DNA of 43,631 bases from Xenophilus sp. L33 (GTDB taxonomy: Bacteria; Pseudomonadota; Gammaproteobacteria; Burkholderiales; Burkholderiaceae_C): assembly GCF_009765735.1 (NCBI RefSeq), contig NZ_LMUW01000176.1:73731-117361 (forward strand), read 5' to 3'. Positions 25,875-32,616 of this stretch are shown piece after piece. How positions within the stretch are numbered: the stretch's first letter is position 1; the number at the start of each line of letters is the position of its first letter. Position numbers and translations under genes: made by a program. The notes under the pieces were generated by a model. The model was not told the origin of the DNA, did not search any database, and saw nothing but the letters and a program-made list of their open reading frames with translations.

Positions 25875-26864
25875 TCACTCGTCCTTGCGGAAGCGGCTGT
25901 AGAGCCGCGTGCAATTGCACTCGAAGACGTTGCGGCGGTCTTCCTCGCTGAGGAAGGAGATGCCTTCGATCACCGGCTTCAGGTCGTCGAAGTCGCGCCC
26001 CGTCTTCGGGTCGCGCGCGCTGCCGGTGCCGGGCTTCTCGGTGGCGAACAGCACCCGGTCGGGGCCCACCACCTTGAACAGCAACTCCAGCGCGTCCTTG
26101 TCGTAGGTCGTGGTGTCGAAGTGCAGGCGCTTGAGCTTGTCGTCGAAATACTCGCCGCCCGCGCGCACGCTCCAGGCCCGGAAGCGACCCATGTGGTACG
26201 GGATCGCGCCGCCGCCGTGCGGGAAGATCAGCTTCAACTTCGGGAAGTCCTCGAACACCCGCGAGTTCATCAGCGAGACGATGCCGATGCTTTCCTCGTT
26301 GATGAACTTGAGCGTGTAGCTCTCGCGCGGCTGGCAGCTGCCGGCCGAATGCACCAGCGCCGGGATGTCCAGCTCGCACATCTTCTCGTAGATCGGGTAC
26401 CAGAACTTGTCGCCCAGGCCGGGCGGCGGCGTGCCGTCGCCTTCGGTCGGGTCCGGGTTCAAGAGGCAGCCGATGAAGCCCTGTTCCTTGACCCGGAACT
26501 CCAGCTCGGCCAGGCAGTTGGTGGGGCTGGTGTCCAGGTACTGCGGCAGGCCCGCCACGGCGCGAAAGCGCTTGGGGAACATCTGCACCGTGCGGTACAC
26601 GATGTCGTTCATGTGCCTGGTCCACGCGGCGGTGACGCCGGCGGGCTTGACCGAATGCATCTGCATGTACGGGCGCGGGGAGAGGAACTGGATGTCCGAG
26701 CCCATGGCATCCATGATGTCCACGATGCTCTGGCCGGCGATGCGCACCTGCTCGTCGCTGACCTTGGGCGTGGCTGCAGGATTGCCGCGGCTGGCCACCA
26801 GCTCGGCCATGTACTTGTAGCTGTCGGTCGGGATGACCGCGTGAGCGTGGGAATCGATGATCAC
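25875..26864 (-). CDS. Amidohydrolase-fold C-C hydrolase/hydratase, LigY- or LigJ-like
   Basis: A 329-residue amidohydrolase-2 family protein. Zinc ligands by position: His6 and His8 (DSHAH), His172 (ALVHSAGS), His216 (PHGGGAIPY) and Glu276 (FATEKPG). The blocks LSPRPYMQMHSVKPAG, FINEES and HGGGAIPYHMGRF recall LigY, the meta-cleavage-product hydrolase of dehydrodivanillate breakdown; LigJ (4-oxalomesaconate hydratase) shares LNPDP and WYPIYEKM. Its place between a LigXa-like oxygenase and a LigZ-like dioxygenase favours the LigY-type role: splitting a ring-fission product. The start is GTG at 26864, with AAGGA 7-11 bases upstream. Confidence 0.8.
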   Translation of the reverse strand: MIIDSHAHAVIPTDSYKYMAELVASRGNPAATPKVSDEQVRIAGQSIVDIMDAMGSDIQFLSPRPYMQMHSVKPAGVTAAWTRHMNDIVYRTVQMFPKRFRAVAGLPQYLDTSPTNCLAELEFRVKEQGFIGCLLNPDPTEGDGTPPPGLGDKFWYPIYEKMCELDIPALVHSAGSCQPRESYTLKFINEESIGIVSLMNSRVFEDFPKLKLIFPHGGGAIPYHMGRFRAWSVRAGGEYFDDKLKRLHFDTTTYDKDALELLFKVVGPDRVLFATEKPGTGSARDPKTGRDFDDLKPVIEGISFLSEEDRRNVFECNCTRLYSRFRKDE

Positions 26865-26896
26865 TGTTCAGTCCTTGGGTTGAATGGGGCCGGCGT

Positions 26897-28240
26897 CTAG
26901 AGAATCAGCAGCAGGTCGGAGCGGCTGGCTTCGTTGGGTTGCGACGCGCGTGCGTGTTCGCTCTCCTTCTTCCAGTCGGCACCCGCCGGCAGCCGCAGGG
27001 TGATCGCGCGCACGCGGTCCAGCTCGGGCTGGTCGACGTTGTCCGGGAGCTTCTTCTCGTCGCGAAAGCGGGTGATGGCGCTCAGCAGCTGGCGGCGCAC
27101 CGTCACCACCATCGCGTCGGAGGTGCCGAGATGCTCCTGGGTGCGGTCGTAGAGGGGCGTGCCCTCGTCGTCGGTCATGAGCTCGGTCATCGCGCGGTCC
27201 TGCAGGTTGCCGACGAAGGGGATGCCCAGGAACATCTTCTCCGCCTGCAGCTTCATGTCCTGGCCGTAGTCGTTGCGCTGGTTGTACTTCGTCATGTAGT
27301 AGGAGCGCGGGTCGTTGGTGCGCTCGATGAAGCCGCCGTAGCTCTTGAAGTCGTTGCCGAGAGCCTCCAGCGTGCCTTCGCTCGGCGCCTGGCAGGGGTG
27401 CGCCGGATGTGTGATCAGCATCGCGTGGTGGTCGTCGAGCGGCACGAACGAGCGCAAGGTCACTCCGCCGTCGCCCAGGGTGATCATGGTGTGGAACGGG
27501 AAGATGAACTGGTTGACCCGATGCCATTCGGTGCCGTCGGCCATCTTGCGCCTGGCCGAATAGAAGCCGCCGTAGCTGGTGGGCACGACGTCGAGCACCG
27601 GCGGCACGCCGGTCGGGTTCCAGAAGCCCGGGATGCCGACCGACGGCGGCTCGCTGTCTTCTTCCAGCCGGCGATGCAGCCAGTCGAGGTGGGCCGAGTC
27701 GATGTCGCCCTCCATGTTCTGCATCCAGTTGGCCTCTTCCATCATGATCTGCGGCTCGGCGACGAACTCGTCGGGCAGTGTGTTGACCTCGAACTGCGGG
27801 AAGGGCGGCGGCGTCTCGCGCGGGCCCATGTAGACCCAGATCATCTTGTTGACCTCGTGGCACGGATAGGCGCGCGCCTTGATGTTGGCGCGGAAGCGCT
27901 CCTGGCGCTCCGGCGGCTCCGTGGGTGTCTCCAGGCACTTGCCGGTGACGTCGTACTTCCAGCCGTGGTAGGAGCAGCGCAGGCCGCCTTCCTCGTTGCG
28001 GCCGAAGTAGAGGCTGGCGCCGCGGTGCGGACAGAACTCCGACAGCGCGCCCATGCGGCCGTTGCTGTCGCGGAACATCACCAGGCGTTCGCCCAGCAGC
28101 ATCATGCGCATCGGCTTGCCGGCCGGTGTCGGGAACTCGCGCGAAGGCAAGGCGGGAATCCAGTATTGGCGCATCAGGTCGCCCATCGGCGTGCCCTTGC
28201 CGACCTTGCAGAGCAACTGGTTGTTTTCATGCGAAAGCAT
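26897..28240 (-). CDS. Class IA Rieske oxygenase alpha subunit, phthalate-4,5-dioxygenase/LigXa-like (paralogue 2)
   Basis: A 447-residue oxygenase with the same layout as the oxygenase at 15.2 kb: Rieske ligands Cys70, His72, Cys89, His92; iron site Glu177, Asp181, His184, His189 (NMEGDIDSAHLDWLH). The two proteins are closely similar along the whole length and end the same way (DLLLIL / DLNLIL). It lies just upstream of the LigY-like and LigB-type genes, so it likely makes the catechol that they open, by hydroxylation or O-demethylation. The ATG at 28240 matches the paralogue's start exactly; a longer frame upstream reads into the MDR gene. Confidence 0.9.
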   Translation of the reverse strand: MLSHENNQLLCKVGKGTPMGDLMRQYWIPALPSREFPTPAGKPMRMMLLGERLVMFRDSNGRMGALSEFCPHRGASLYFGRNEEGGLRCSYHGWKYDVTGKCLETPTEPPERQERFRANIKARAYPCHEVNKMIWVYMGPRETPPPFPQFEVNTLPDEFVAEPQIMMEEANWMQNMEGDIDSAHLDWLHRRLEEDSEPPSVGIPGFWNPTGVPPVLDVVPTSYGGFYSARRKMADGTEWHRVNQFIFPFHTMITLGDGGVTLRSFVPLDDHHAMLITHPAHPCQAPSEGTLEALGNDFKSYGGFIERTNDPRSYYMTKYNQRNDYGQDMKLQAEKMFLGIPFVGNLQDRAMTELMTDDEGTPLYDRTQEHLGTSDAMVVTVRRQLLSAITRFRDEKKLPDNVDQPELDRVRAITLRLPAGADWKKESEHARASQPNEASRSDLLLIL

Positions 28241-28259
28241 GGATGTCTCCTTCTTGAAA

Positions 28260-29246
28260 TCAGTCGATGGAAAGAAGCACCGTGCCGAGCGCGGTGCCGG
28301 AAGCGACGTGCGCATGCGCATCCGCGGCCTTCGCCAGCGGGAAGCGCTCGCCGACGAGATGCTCGAGCTCGTTGCGCGACAGCCAGTTGTTGATGACCGT
28401 GATCGCTGCGGACCTGTCGGCCTCGCTCAACCGGTAGGCGCTGAAGAAGCGGGTCAGCAAGGCCTTGTTGAGCATCGGCATCAACGGCAGCATGAATTCG
28501 CGCTCGGAGCTGCCATAGCAGACCCAGCTGCCTCTTTCCTTCAGGACCTCGAGATCGATCTTGGAATTGCCGGCGACGTCGACCTCGATCACCCGGTCGA
28601 CGCCTTCGCCGCCGGTGGCGTCGAGCACCTTCTGCACCACCGCCTCGGTCCTGTAGTCGATGCAATGGGTCGCGCCGGCGCTCGCGGCGACGGCCGCCTT
28701 GTCGGCGCTGCTGACGGTCGCGATGACGTCGGTGGCGCCCAGCAGCCGCGCGAACTGCACCGCATAGAAGCCGACGGCGCCGGCGCCCCCCGCGACGAGC
28801 ACCCGCTTGCCGGTGACGCCGCCGTCGGTGAGCAGCGCGTGCAATGCCGTCTGCGCCGGAATGCCGAGGCAGGCGCCGACGTCGTCGGCCACCTTGTCCG
28901 GCAGCGCCACCGCCTGCGCCTGCGGCAGCACGACGTACTGCGCCGCGGTGCCGAAGGGCCGCATGTAGGCCGCATTCCAGATCCACACCCGCTGGCCGAT
29001 GCGCTCGGCCTCGACGCCGGCGCCGACCTTGTCCACGACACCCATGCCGTCGCTGTGCGGCACGATGCGCGCGAAGGGCATCGCGGTCATCCCGCGTCCC
29101 GCGCGCTGCTTCACGTCGGAAGGATTGATGCCCGAGTAGCGGACCCGGACCCTGACTTCGCCGGGGCCCGGTTGCGGGTCCGGGATCTCTCCGACCTGGA
29201 AGACTTCTTCCGGCGGACCGAGTCGTTCGTAGTACGCAGCTTGCAT
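28260..29246 (-). CDS. NADPH:quinone reductase-like MDR oxidoreductase
   Basis: A 328-residue zinc-free medium-chain reductase of the QOR type. The start is typical (MQAAYYERLGPPEEVFQVGEIPDPQPGPGEV), YSGINPSDVKQR follows, and the NADPH site is VLVAGGAGAVGFYAVQFARLLGA at about 170-195. It may reduce quinone or enone intermediates formed when catechols autoxidise, or an unsaturated pathway intermediate. It is second in the minus-strand operon, 19 bases before the Rieske oxygenase start and 42 bases after the DUF1330 gene. Confidence 0.85.
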   Translation of the reverse strand: MQAAYYERLGPPEEVFQVGEIPDPQPGPGEVRVRVRYSGINPSDVKQRAGRGMTAMPFARIVPHSDGMGVVDKVGAGVEAERIGQRVWIWNAAYMRPFGTAAQYVVLPQAQAVALPDKVADDVGACLGIPAQTALHALLTDGGVTGKRVLVAGGAGAVGFYAVQFARLLGATDVIATVSSADKAAVAASAGATHCIDYRTEAVVQKVLDATGGEGVDRVIEVDVAGNSKIDLEVLKERGSWVCYGSSEREFMLPLMPMLNKALLTRFFSAYRLSEADRSAAITVINNWLSRNELEHLVGERFPLAKAADAHAHVASGTALGTVLLSID

Positions 29247-29288
29247 GGGGAGTCTCTTTCTTGATGAGGTGAGTGCAATGGACGGATG

Positions 29289-29579
29289 TCAGTCGATGCC
29301 GGGGACGATGGCGGTATCGAAGAACGCGGTGGCGCCGAGACGCGCTTTCATGGCTTCCCGGTAGGCCTCCGATTCGTAGAAGCCGCGGGCCGCCTCGACG
29401 CTCGGGAACTCGAGAACGATGAGCCGCCCGTCGGCCCAGTCGCCTTCGAGGGCTTCGGCGGGGCCGCGTGCCAGCATCCGTCCGCCCGCGGCCTGGAGCG
29501 CCGGCGGCGTGAGCGCGGTGTAGGCCTGGTATTTCTGCGGGTCCGTGACTTTGACGTGGGTGACGAGGTAGGCGGTCAT
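29289..29579 (-). CDS. DUF1330-family small protein
   Basis: A 96-residue ferredoxin-like-fold protein of the DUF1330 type: MTAYLVTHVKVTDPQKYQAY at the start, GGRMLARGPAEALEGDW in the middle, and LIVLEFPSVEAARGFYESEAYREAMKAR, the usual family ending. The family resembles small ABM/EthD-like monooxygenase or isomerase folds, but no activity is assigned. It is the first gene of the operon leading to the oxygenase, hydrolase and dioxygenase genes, and lies about 70 bases downstream of a shared-motif promoter. The ATG at 29579 is chosen over an upstream start that would lie in the promoter. Confidence 0.8.
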   Translation of the reverse strand: MTAYLVTHVKVTDPQKYQAYTALTPPALQAAGGRMLARGPAEALEGDWADGRLIVLEFPSVEAARGFYESEAYREAMKARLGATAFFDTAIVPGID

Positions 29580-29651
29580 GGTGTCCGTGGGTTTGTCTCG
29601 TTGAAGAAAGGCCGCGTCGAAGGCATGCAACGACGCCGCCACGCGCTACAC

Positions 29652-29680
29652 TAAATAATCCATTCGGAAAGTATTGCACA
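29652..29680 (-). promoter_or_regulatory. Shared island motif, copy F (DUF1330-Rieske-LigY-LigB operon promoter)
   Basis: On the minus strand 29671-29652 reads CTTTCCGAATGGATTATTTA, aimed at the DUF1330 start. Adjoining bases to 29680 complete the 15-base word TGTGCAATACTTTCC, identical to copy E in front of the ligase. It also lies in the divergent gap before the ferredoxin gene. Confidence 0.6.
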
Positions 29681-29737
29681 AGGCTTCGCGGCGCGCAATG
29701 CGGCTTGCCCCGGTCGCGTCGCTACAAGGGAATCAAC

Positions 29738-30043
29738 ATGGATCAAGGCTCATGGGCGTCGCGCAGACCGGCGATCCGATCCTTCGAGGTCCGGCTCGCG
29801 CGCAGCGATCGCCGCCTGGCGGTTCCTGCCGACCGCACGCTGCTCGACGTGCTGCTGGAAGCCGGCCTGCGGGTGCCGCACCTGTGCTGCCGCGGCACCT
29901 GCGGCACCTGCCAGACACGTGTGCTGGAAGGCATTCCGGACCATCGCGACATGGTGCTGCGCGGCACGGAGTCGGGATGCGTCGATCGGATGATGCCGTG
30001 CGTCTCGCGCAGCCTCACGCCGGTGCTGTCGCTCGACCTCTGA
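29738..30043 (+). CDS. Stand-alone plant-type [2Fe-2S] ferredoxin, related to the reductase C-terminus
   Basis: A 101-residue protein with one plant-type cluster: Cys50, Cys55, Cys58 and Cys88 (C-x4-C-x2-C ... C), plus an extra Cys51. Its whole length matches the last third of the reductase at 9.7 kb (FEVRLARSDRR versus FEVELARSHRV; CQT, then IPDH/VPDHHD; both end in LDL). It is thus a free electron carrier of the class IA reductase type, without flavin or NAD domains. The open frame is intact, with its own ATG after AAGGGA. It likely feeds an oxygenase of the island, perhaps reduced by a reductase elsewhere. It could also be a shortened relic of a once full reductase. Confidence 0.82.
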   Translation: MDQGSWASRRPAIRSFEVRLARSDRRLAVPADRTLLDVLLEAGLRVPHLCCRGTCGTCQTRVLEGIPDHRDMVLRGTESGCVDRMMPCVSRSLTPVLSLDL

Positions 30044-30060
30044 CCCGGCCACCGCCGATC

Positions 30061-30070
30061 AGTACATACC
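30061..30070 (+). promoter_or_regulatory. AGTACATACC box upstream of motif copy B
   Basis: Nine of ten bases match the GGTACATACC box before copy A, and the spacing to the -10-like hexamer is nearly the same (centre 50.5 versus 49.5 bases before its end). Both are followed by CCG. Confidence 0.4.
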
Positions 30071-30096
30071 CGATCCCGTGTGGACGGCTTTTTATG

Positions 30097-30116
30097 TTTA
30101 CCATCTGGAATATTTA
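30097..30116 (+). promoter_or_regulatory. Shared island motif, copy B (second extradiol dioxygenase promoter)
   Basis: TTTACCATCTGGAATATTTA, with the -10-like TATTTA at 30111-30116, lies 51 bases before the ATG of the LigB-type gene. The first 12 bases are identical to copy A. Confidence 0.65.
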
Positions 30117-30167
30117 TTGCACCGCTTCCGTCCCATCCCGGAATCGGCGGCGCCAACAGGGGACCTC

Positions 30168-31175
30168 ATGGCCAAAGTAGTGTTCAATTTCGCCGCCTCG
30201 CACACGCCGATGCTGACGATCGAAGGCAAGCGCTGGGAAGCGAGGGCCGTCGAGGATTTCGACATGCAGCGACTCAACCTGTCGGACGGGCGATTCGTCA
30301 CCTACGACGAGCTGGCCCGCGAGCGGGGCGCGCCCTATGCCGCGCTGGCGACGCACGAGAAGTTCGTCGAGATCGACGCCGCGGCCCAGCGCGCGCTGGA
30401 CCACATCGCCGACCGCCTCGAGCAAGCGGCGCCCGACGTCGTGATCGTCGTCGGCGACGACCAGGGCGACCTCTTCACGCTGTCCAACATGCCGGCCATG
30501 TCGATCTTCTACGGCCAGGACATCCTGACCCGGCAGGCGCCCCTGACGGCGCATTCGCCCGAATGGTTCCAGGTGGCGATGAAAGGCTACGGCATGGACG
30601 AGGTCCATTGCTACCCGGGCCACGCGGCCTTGGCGACCGAACTCATCCACGGCCTGATCGACAGGGACGTGGATGTCGGTGCCGCCGCCAAGGTCGACGA
30701 CCCGACCACGGCCGGCGTCGGTCATGCCGTCGGCTTCATCGTCGAGCGGCTCTTCAGGGGGCGGTCCATTCCGGTGGTGCCGGTGCTGCTCAACACCTAC
30801 TTCCCGCCCAACGTGCCCTCCCCCCGGCGCAGCTATGCCATCGGCCGCGCATTGGCGGCGGCGATCGAGGCCAGCCCGGCCGACCTGCGCGTCGTGATCG
30901 CGGCCAGCGGCGGGCTGAGTCATTTCGTGGTGGACGAGGAACTCGATCGCCGGGTGCTCAAGGCCATCAAGGAATGCGACGTCGAGACGCTCACTTCACT
31001 CCAGCGCGGTGAATTGAATTCCGGCTCGTCGGAGATCCTGAACTGGGTGCTGCTGGCCGGTGCATCCGAAGGCATGCCCAACGACTGGAGCGAGTATTAC
31101 CCCGGCTACCGGACCGCCGCCGGCACCGGTGCCGGACTGGGCTTCGCGACCTGGACGCCGACAGCCGCGGCCTGA
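30168..31175 (+). CDS. LigB-superfamily (type II) extradiol ring-cleavage dioxygenase 2
   Basis: A 335-residue paralogue of the dioxygenase at 24.9-25.9 kb. It keeps the key blocks: SHTPML with His12, LNLSDGR, VGDDQ, GHAVGF, VLLNTYFPPNVPS, SGGLSHF and NSGSSEILNWV. Clear but moderate divergence from the first copy (for example FNFAASH versus LGIGSSH, and a different segment around residues 60-70) suggests a different catechol or a later ring in the same pathway. It has its own promoter (copy B) and is followed by the second TetR gene after 85 bases. ATG 30168 gives an N-terminus aligning exactly with copy 1. Confidence 0.85.
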   Translation: MAKVVFNFAASHTPMLTIEGKRWEARAVEDFDMQRLNLSDGRFVTYDELARERGAPYAALATHEKFVEIDAAAQRALDHIADRLEQAAPDVVIVVGDDQGDLFTLSNMPAMSIFYGQDILTRQAPLTAHSPEWFQVAMKGYGMDEVHCYPGHAALATELIHGLIDRDVDVGAAAKVDDPTTAGVGHAVGFIVERLFRGRSIPVVPVLLNTYFPPNVPSPRRSYAIGRALAAAIEASPADLRVVIAASGGLSHFVVDEELDRRVLKAIKECDVETLTSLQRGELNSGSSEILNWVLLAGASEGMPNDWSEYYPGYRTAAGTGAGLGFATWTPTAAA

Positions 31176-31193
31176 GCCCGTCCGGCCTGCCGG

Positions 31194-31199
31194 CATAAT
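31194..31199 (+). promoter_or_regulatory. CATAAT -10-like box of the second TetR gene
   Basis: CATAAT lies 67 bases before the TTG start, followed by CGGTTGAATC, as in the leader of the first TetR gene (TATAAT, CGGTTGAGTC). The paralogous promoters have kept this core. Confidence 0.4.
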
Positions 31200-31260
31200 G
31201 ATTGCCGGTTGAATCGTCGAACGGGCGCCCGGATTGCGCCTCTGATCAAGGAGCAATTCA

Positions 31261-32052
31261 TTGAGGGCGCAGTCGCAGAGGGGCAATTACAGCCTGACCC
31301 GGTCGCAGGAACCCGAGGTGGTCAACGTGCGACGACGGCAGCAGCGTTCTACCGACACGCGAGAGCGCATCCTCCAGGTCGCCTTCCAGGAATTCGCCGA
31401 GCGCGGTTTCGACGGCGTTTCCACCCGGTCGATCGCCGCGCTGGCGGGCGTCCAGCATCCCCTCGTCACGCATCATTTCGAGAGCAAGGAAGGCTTGTGG
31501 AAGGCCGTGCTCACGACCGTGCAGCAGAACTTCTCCGAGTATTTCGTGCGCTATGTGCGCGGCGAGAAGAGCGACGACGACGTCGAGGAATTACGGCGGC
31601 TCCAGGAGGCGTACGTGCGCTTCTCGGCGGCCTATCCGAACTATTCGCAATTGATGGGTTACACGGGCCGCCATCCGGGCCCGCTGCTCGACTGGCTGGT
31701 CGAGTCGCAGGCCAAGGCCTACTTCCAGACCTTCACCAAGCTCATTTCGTCAGCGCAGGCGCAGGGGCGCTACGTGGCCGGCGATCCGGTCCACCTGCAA
31801 TACCTCTTCATCGGCTGCGTGACCCGGATCCTGATGCAGGCCGCCGAGGCGGAGCGCGTGATGGGCCGCTCGCTCTCTGCGCCGAAGTTCGTCGAGGAAC
31901 ACGTCCGCCTGTGCTGCGACCTCTTCTTCCGGGATGCTCCGCCGCAGAAGAAGAAGAAGAGAAGGGCGTCCGCGACCGCCGTCGCGGCGGTGGCTGCCTC
32001 GCCCGCCGTTCCTGCCGTTCCTGCTGTCAAGAAGGCGCGCGCGCGCCGTTGA
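31261..32052 (+). CDS. TetR/AcrR-family regulator (paralogue 2) with basic low-complexity tail
   Basis: A 263-residue TetR protein very similar to the regulator at 23.0 kb: VVNVRRRQQRS, TRERIL, GVQHPLVTHHFESKEGLWK and QAQGRYVAGDPVHLQYLFIGCVTRI are shared almost word for word. The recognition helices are nearly identical, so both should bind the same DNA sequence. The C-terminus is an unusual tail of about 35 residues rich in Lys, Arg, Ala and Pro (KKKKRRAS, then AVPAVPAVKKARARR). The start is TTG 31261 after AAGGAG; no ATG exists in the N-terminal region. The gene follows the second extradiol dioxygenase and may sense a pathway metabolite. Confidence 0.88.
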   Translation: MRAQSQRGNYSLTRSQEPEVVNVRRRQQRSTDTRERILQVAFQEFAERGFDGVSTRSIAALAGVQHPLVTHHFESKEGLWKAVLTTVQQNFSEYFVRYVRGEKSDDDVEELRRLQEAYVRFSAAYPNYSQLMGYTGRHPGPLLDWLVESQAKAYFQTFTKLISSAQAQGRYVAGDPVHLQYLFIGCVTRILMQAAEAERVMGRSLSAPKFVEEHVRLCCDLFFRDAPPQKKKKRRASATAVAAVAASPAVPAVPAVKKARARR

Positions 32053-32089
32053 GCCTGCACGCGGCGAGCGGCGCGACGTCCTGCGACGA

Positions 32090-32539
32090 CTACGTCGCCG
32101 CGACCAGCTTCGGCGCCACCGTCTCGTGGCCGTACTTGTGGCCCTTGGGGTAGACGGAGATGCCATCGGGTTCATGCACCCAGGCGTGCCTCGTCTGCGC
32201 CCACACGGCGCGCTCGGGCGCGTGGATCGACGGGTCGCGGAAGGCGCCGACCGCGACGCCGGTCATCTCCGGAAGCATCTCGCCGTGCCAATACACGGTG
32301 GTGCCGCAATTCGGGCAGAAGTGATAGGTCACCTTGCGGCCGCTCTCCGCCACGCGGGTGAAGGTCTTCGATTCGCCGCTCGGCTTCGTGTGGTCGTTCG
32401 GGAAGGCGGAATTGACGGCGAAGACACTGCCGCTCCGGGTCTGGCACTCGTGGCAATGGCACATGCCGACGAAGTGCGGCTCTCCGGTGCAGGCAATCGA
32501 CAATTGTCCGCACATGCACTTGGCAACTCTTTCGGTCAC
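32090..32539 (-). CDS. GFA-family (formaldehyde-activating-type) zinc protein
   Basis: A 149-residue Gfa/CENP-V-fold protein. Zinc-binding cysteines appear as KCMCGQ, MCHCHECQ and FCPNCGTT, and TRSGSVFAVNSAF is the usual family stretch. Classic Gfa was linked to formaldehyde-glutathione adducts; most members are uncharacterised. In an island with possible O-demethylating Rieske oxygenases, a formaldehyde-handling role would fit, but this is inference. The start is GTG 32539, preceded by GAAGGAG at good spacing. It lies 77 bases downstream of the crotonase gene on the same strand and converges with TetR 2. Confidence 0.75.
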   Translation of the reverse strand: MTERVAKCMCGQLSIACTGEPHFVGMCHCHECQTRSGSVFAVNSAFPNDHTKPSGESKTFTRVAESGRKVTYHFCPNCGTTVYWHGEMLPEMTGVAVGAFRDPSIHAPERAVWAQTRHAWVHEPDGISVYPKGHKYGHETVAPKLVAAT

Positions 32540-32616
32540 AGCAGTCTCCTTCAATGTGGGGCCGGGCCCGGGGAGCCTCGGCGGGGTCGTCGGACAGGTA
32601 GACGTTGGTTTGTTCG

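Noticed and set aside
29738..30043. Ferredoxin frame as a pseudogene of a reductase
   Set aside because: All four cluster cysteines, a ribosome site, an ATG and an intact stop are present, and no remains of flavin or NAD domains lie upstream; kept as a real gene with the relic noted as an alternative.
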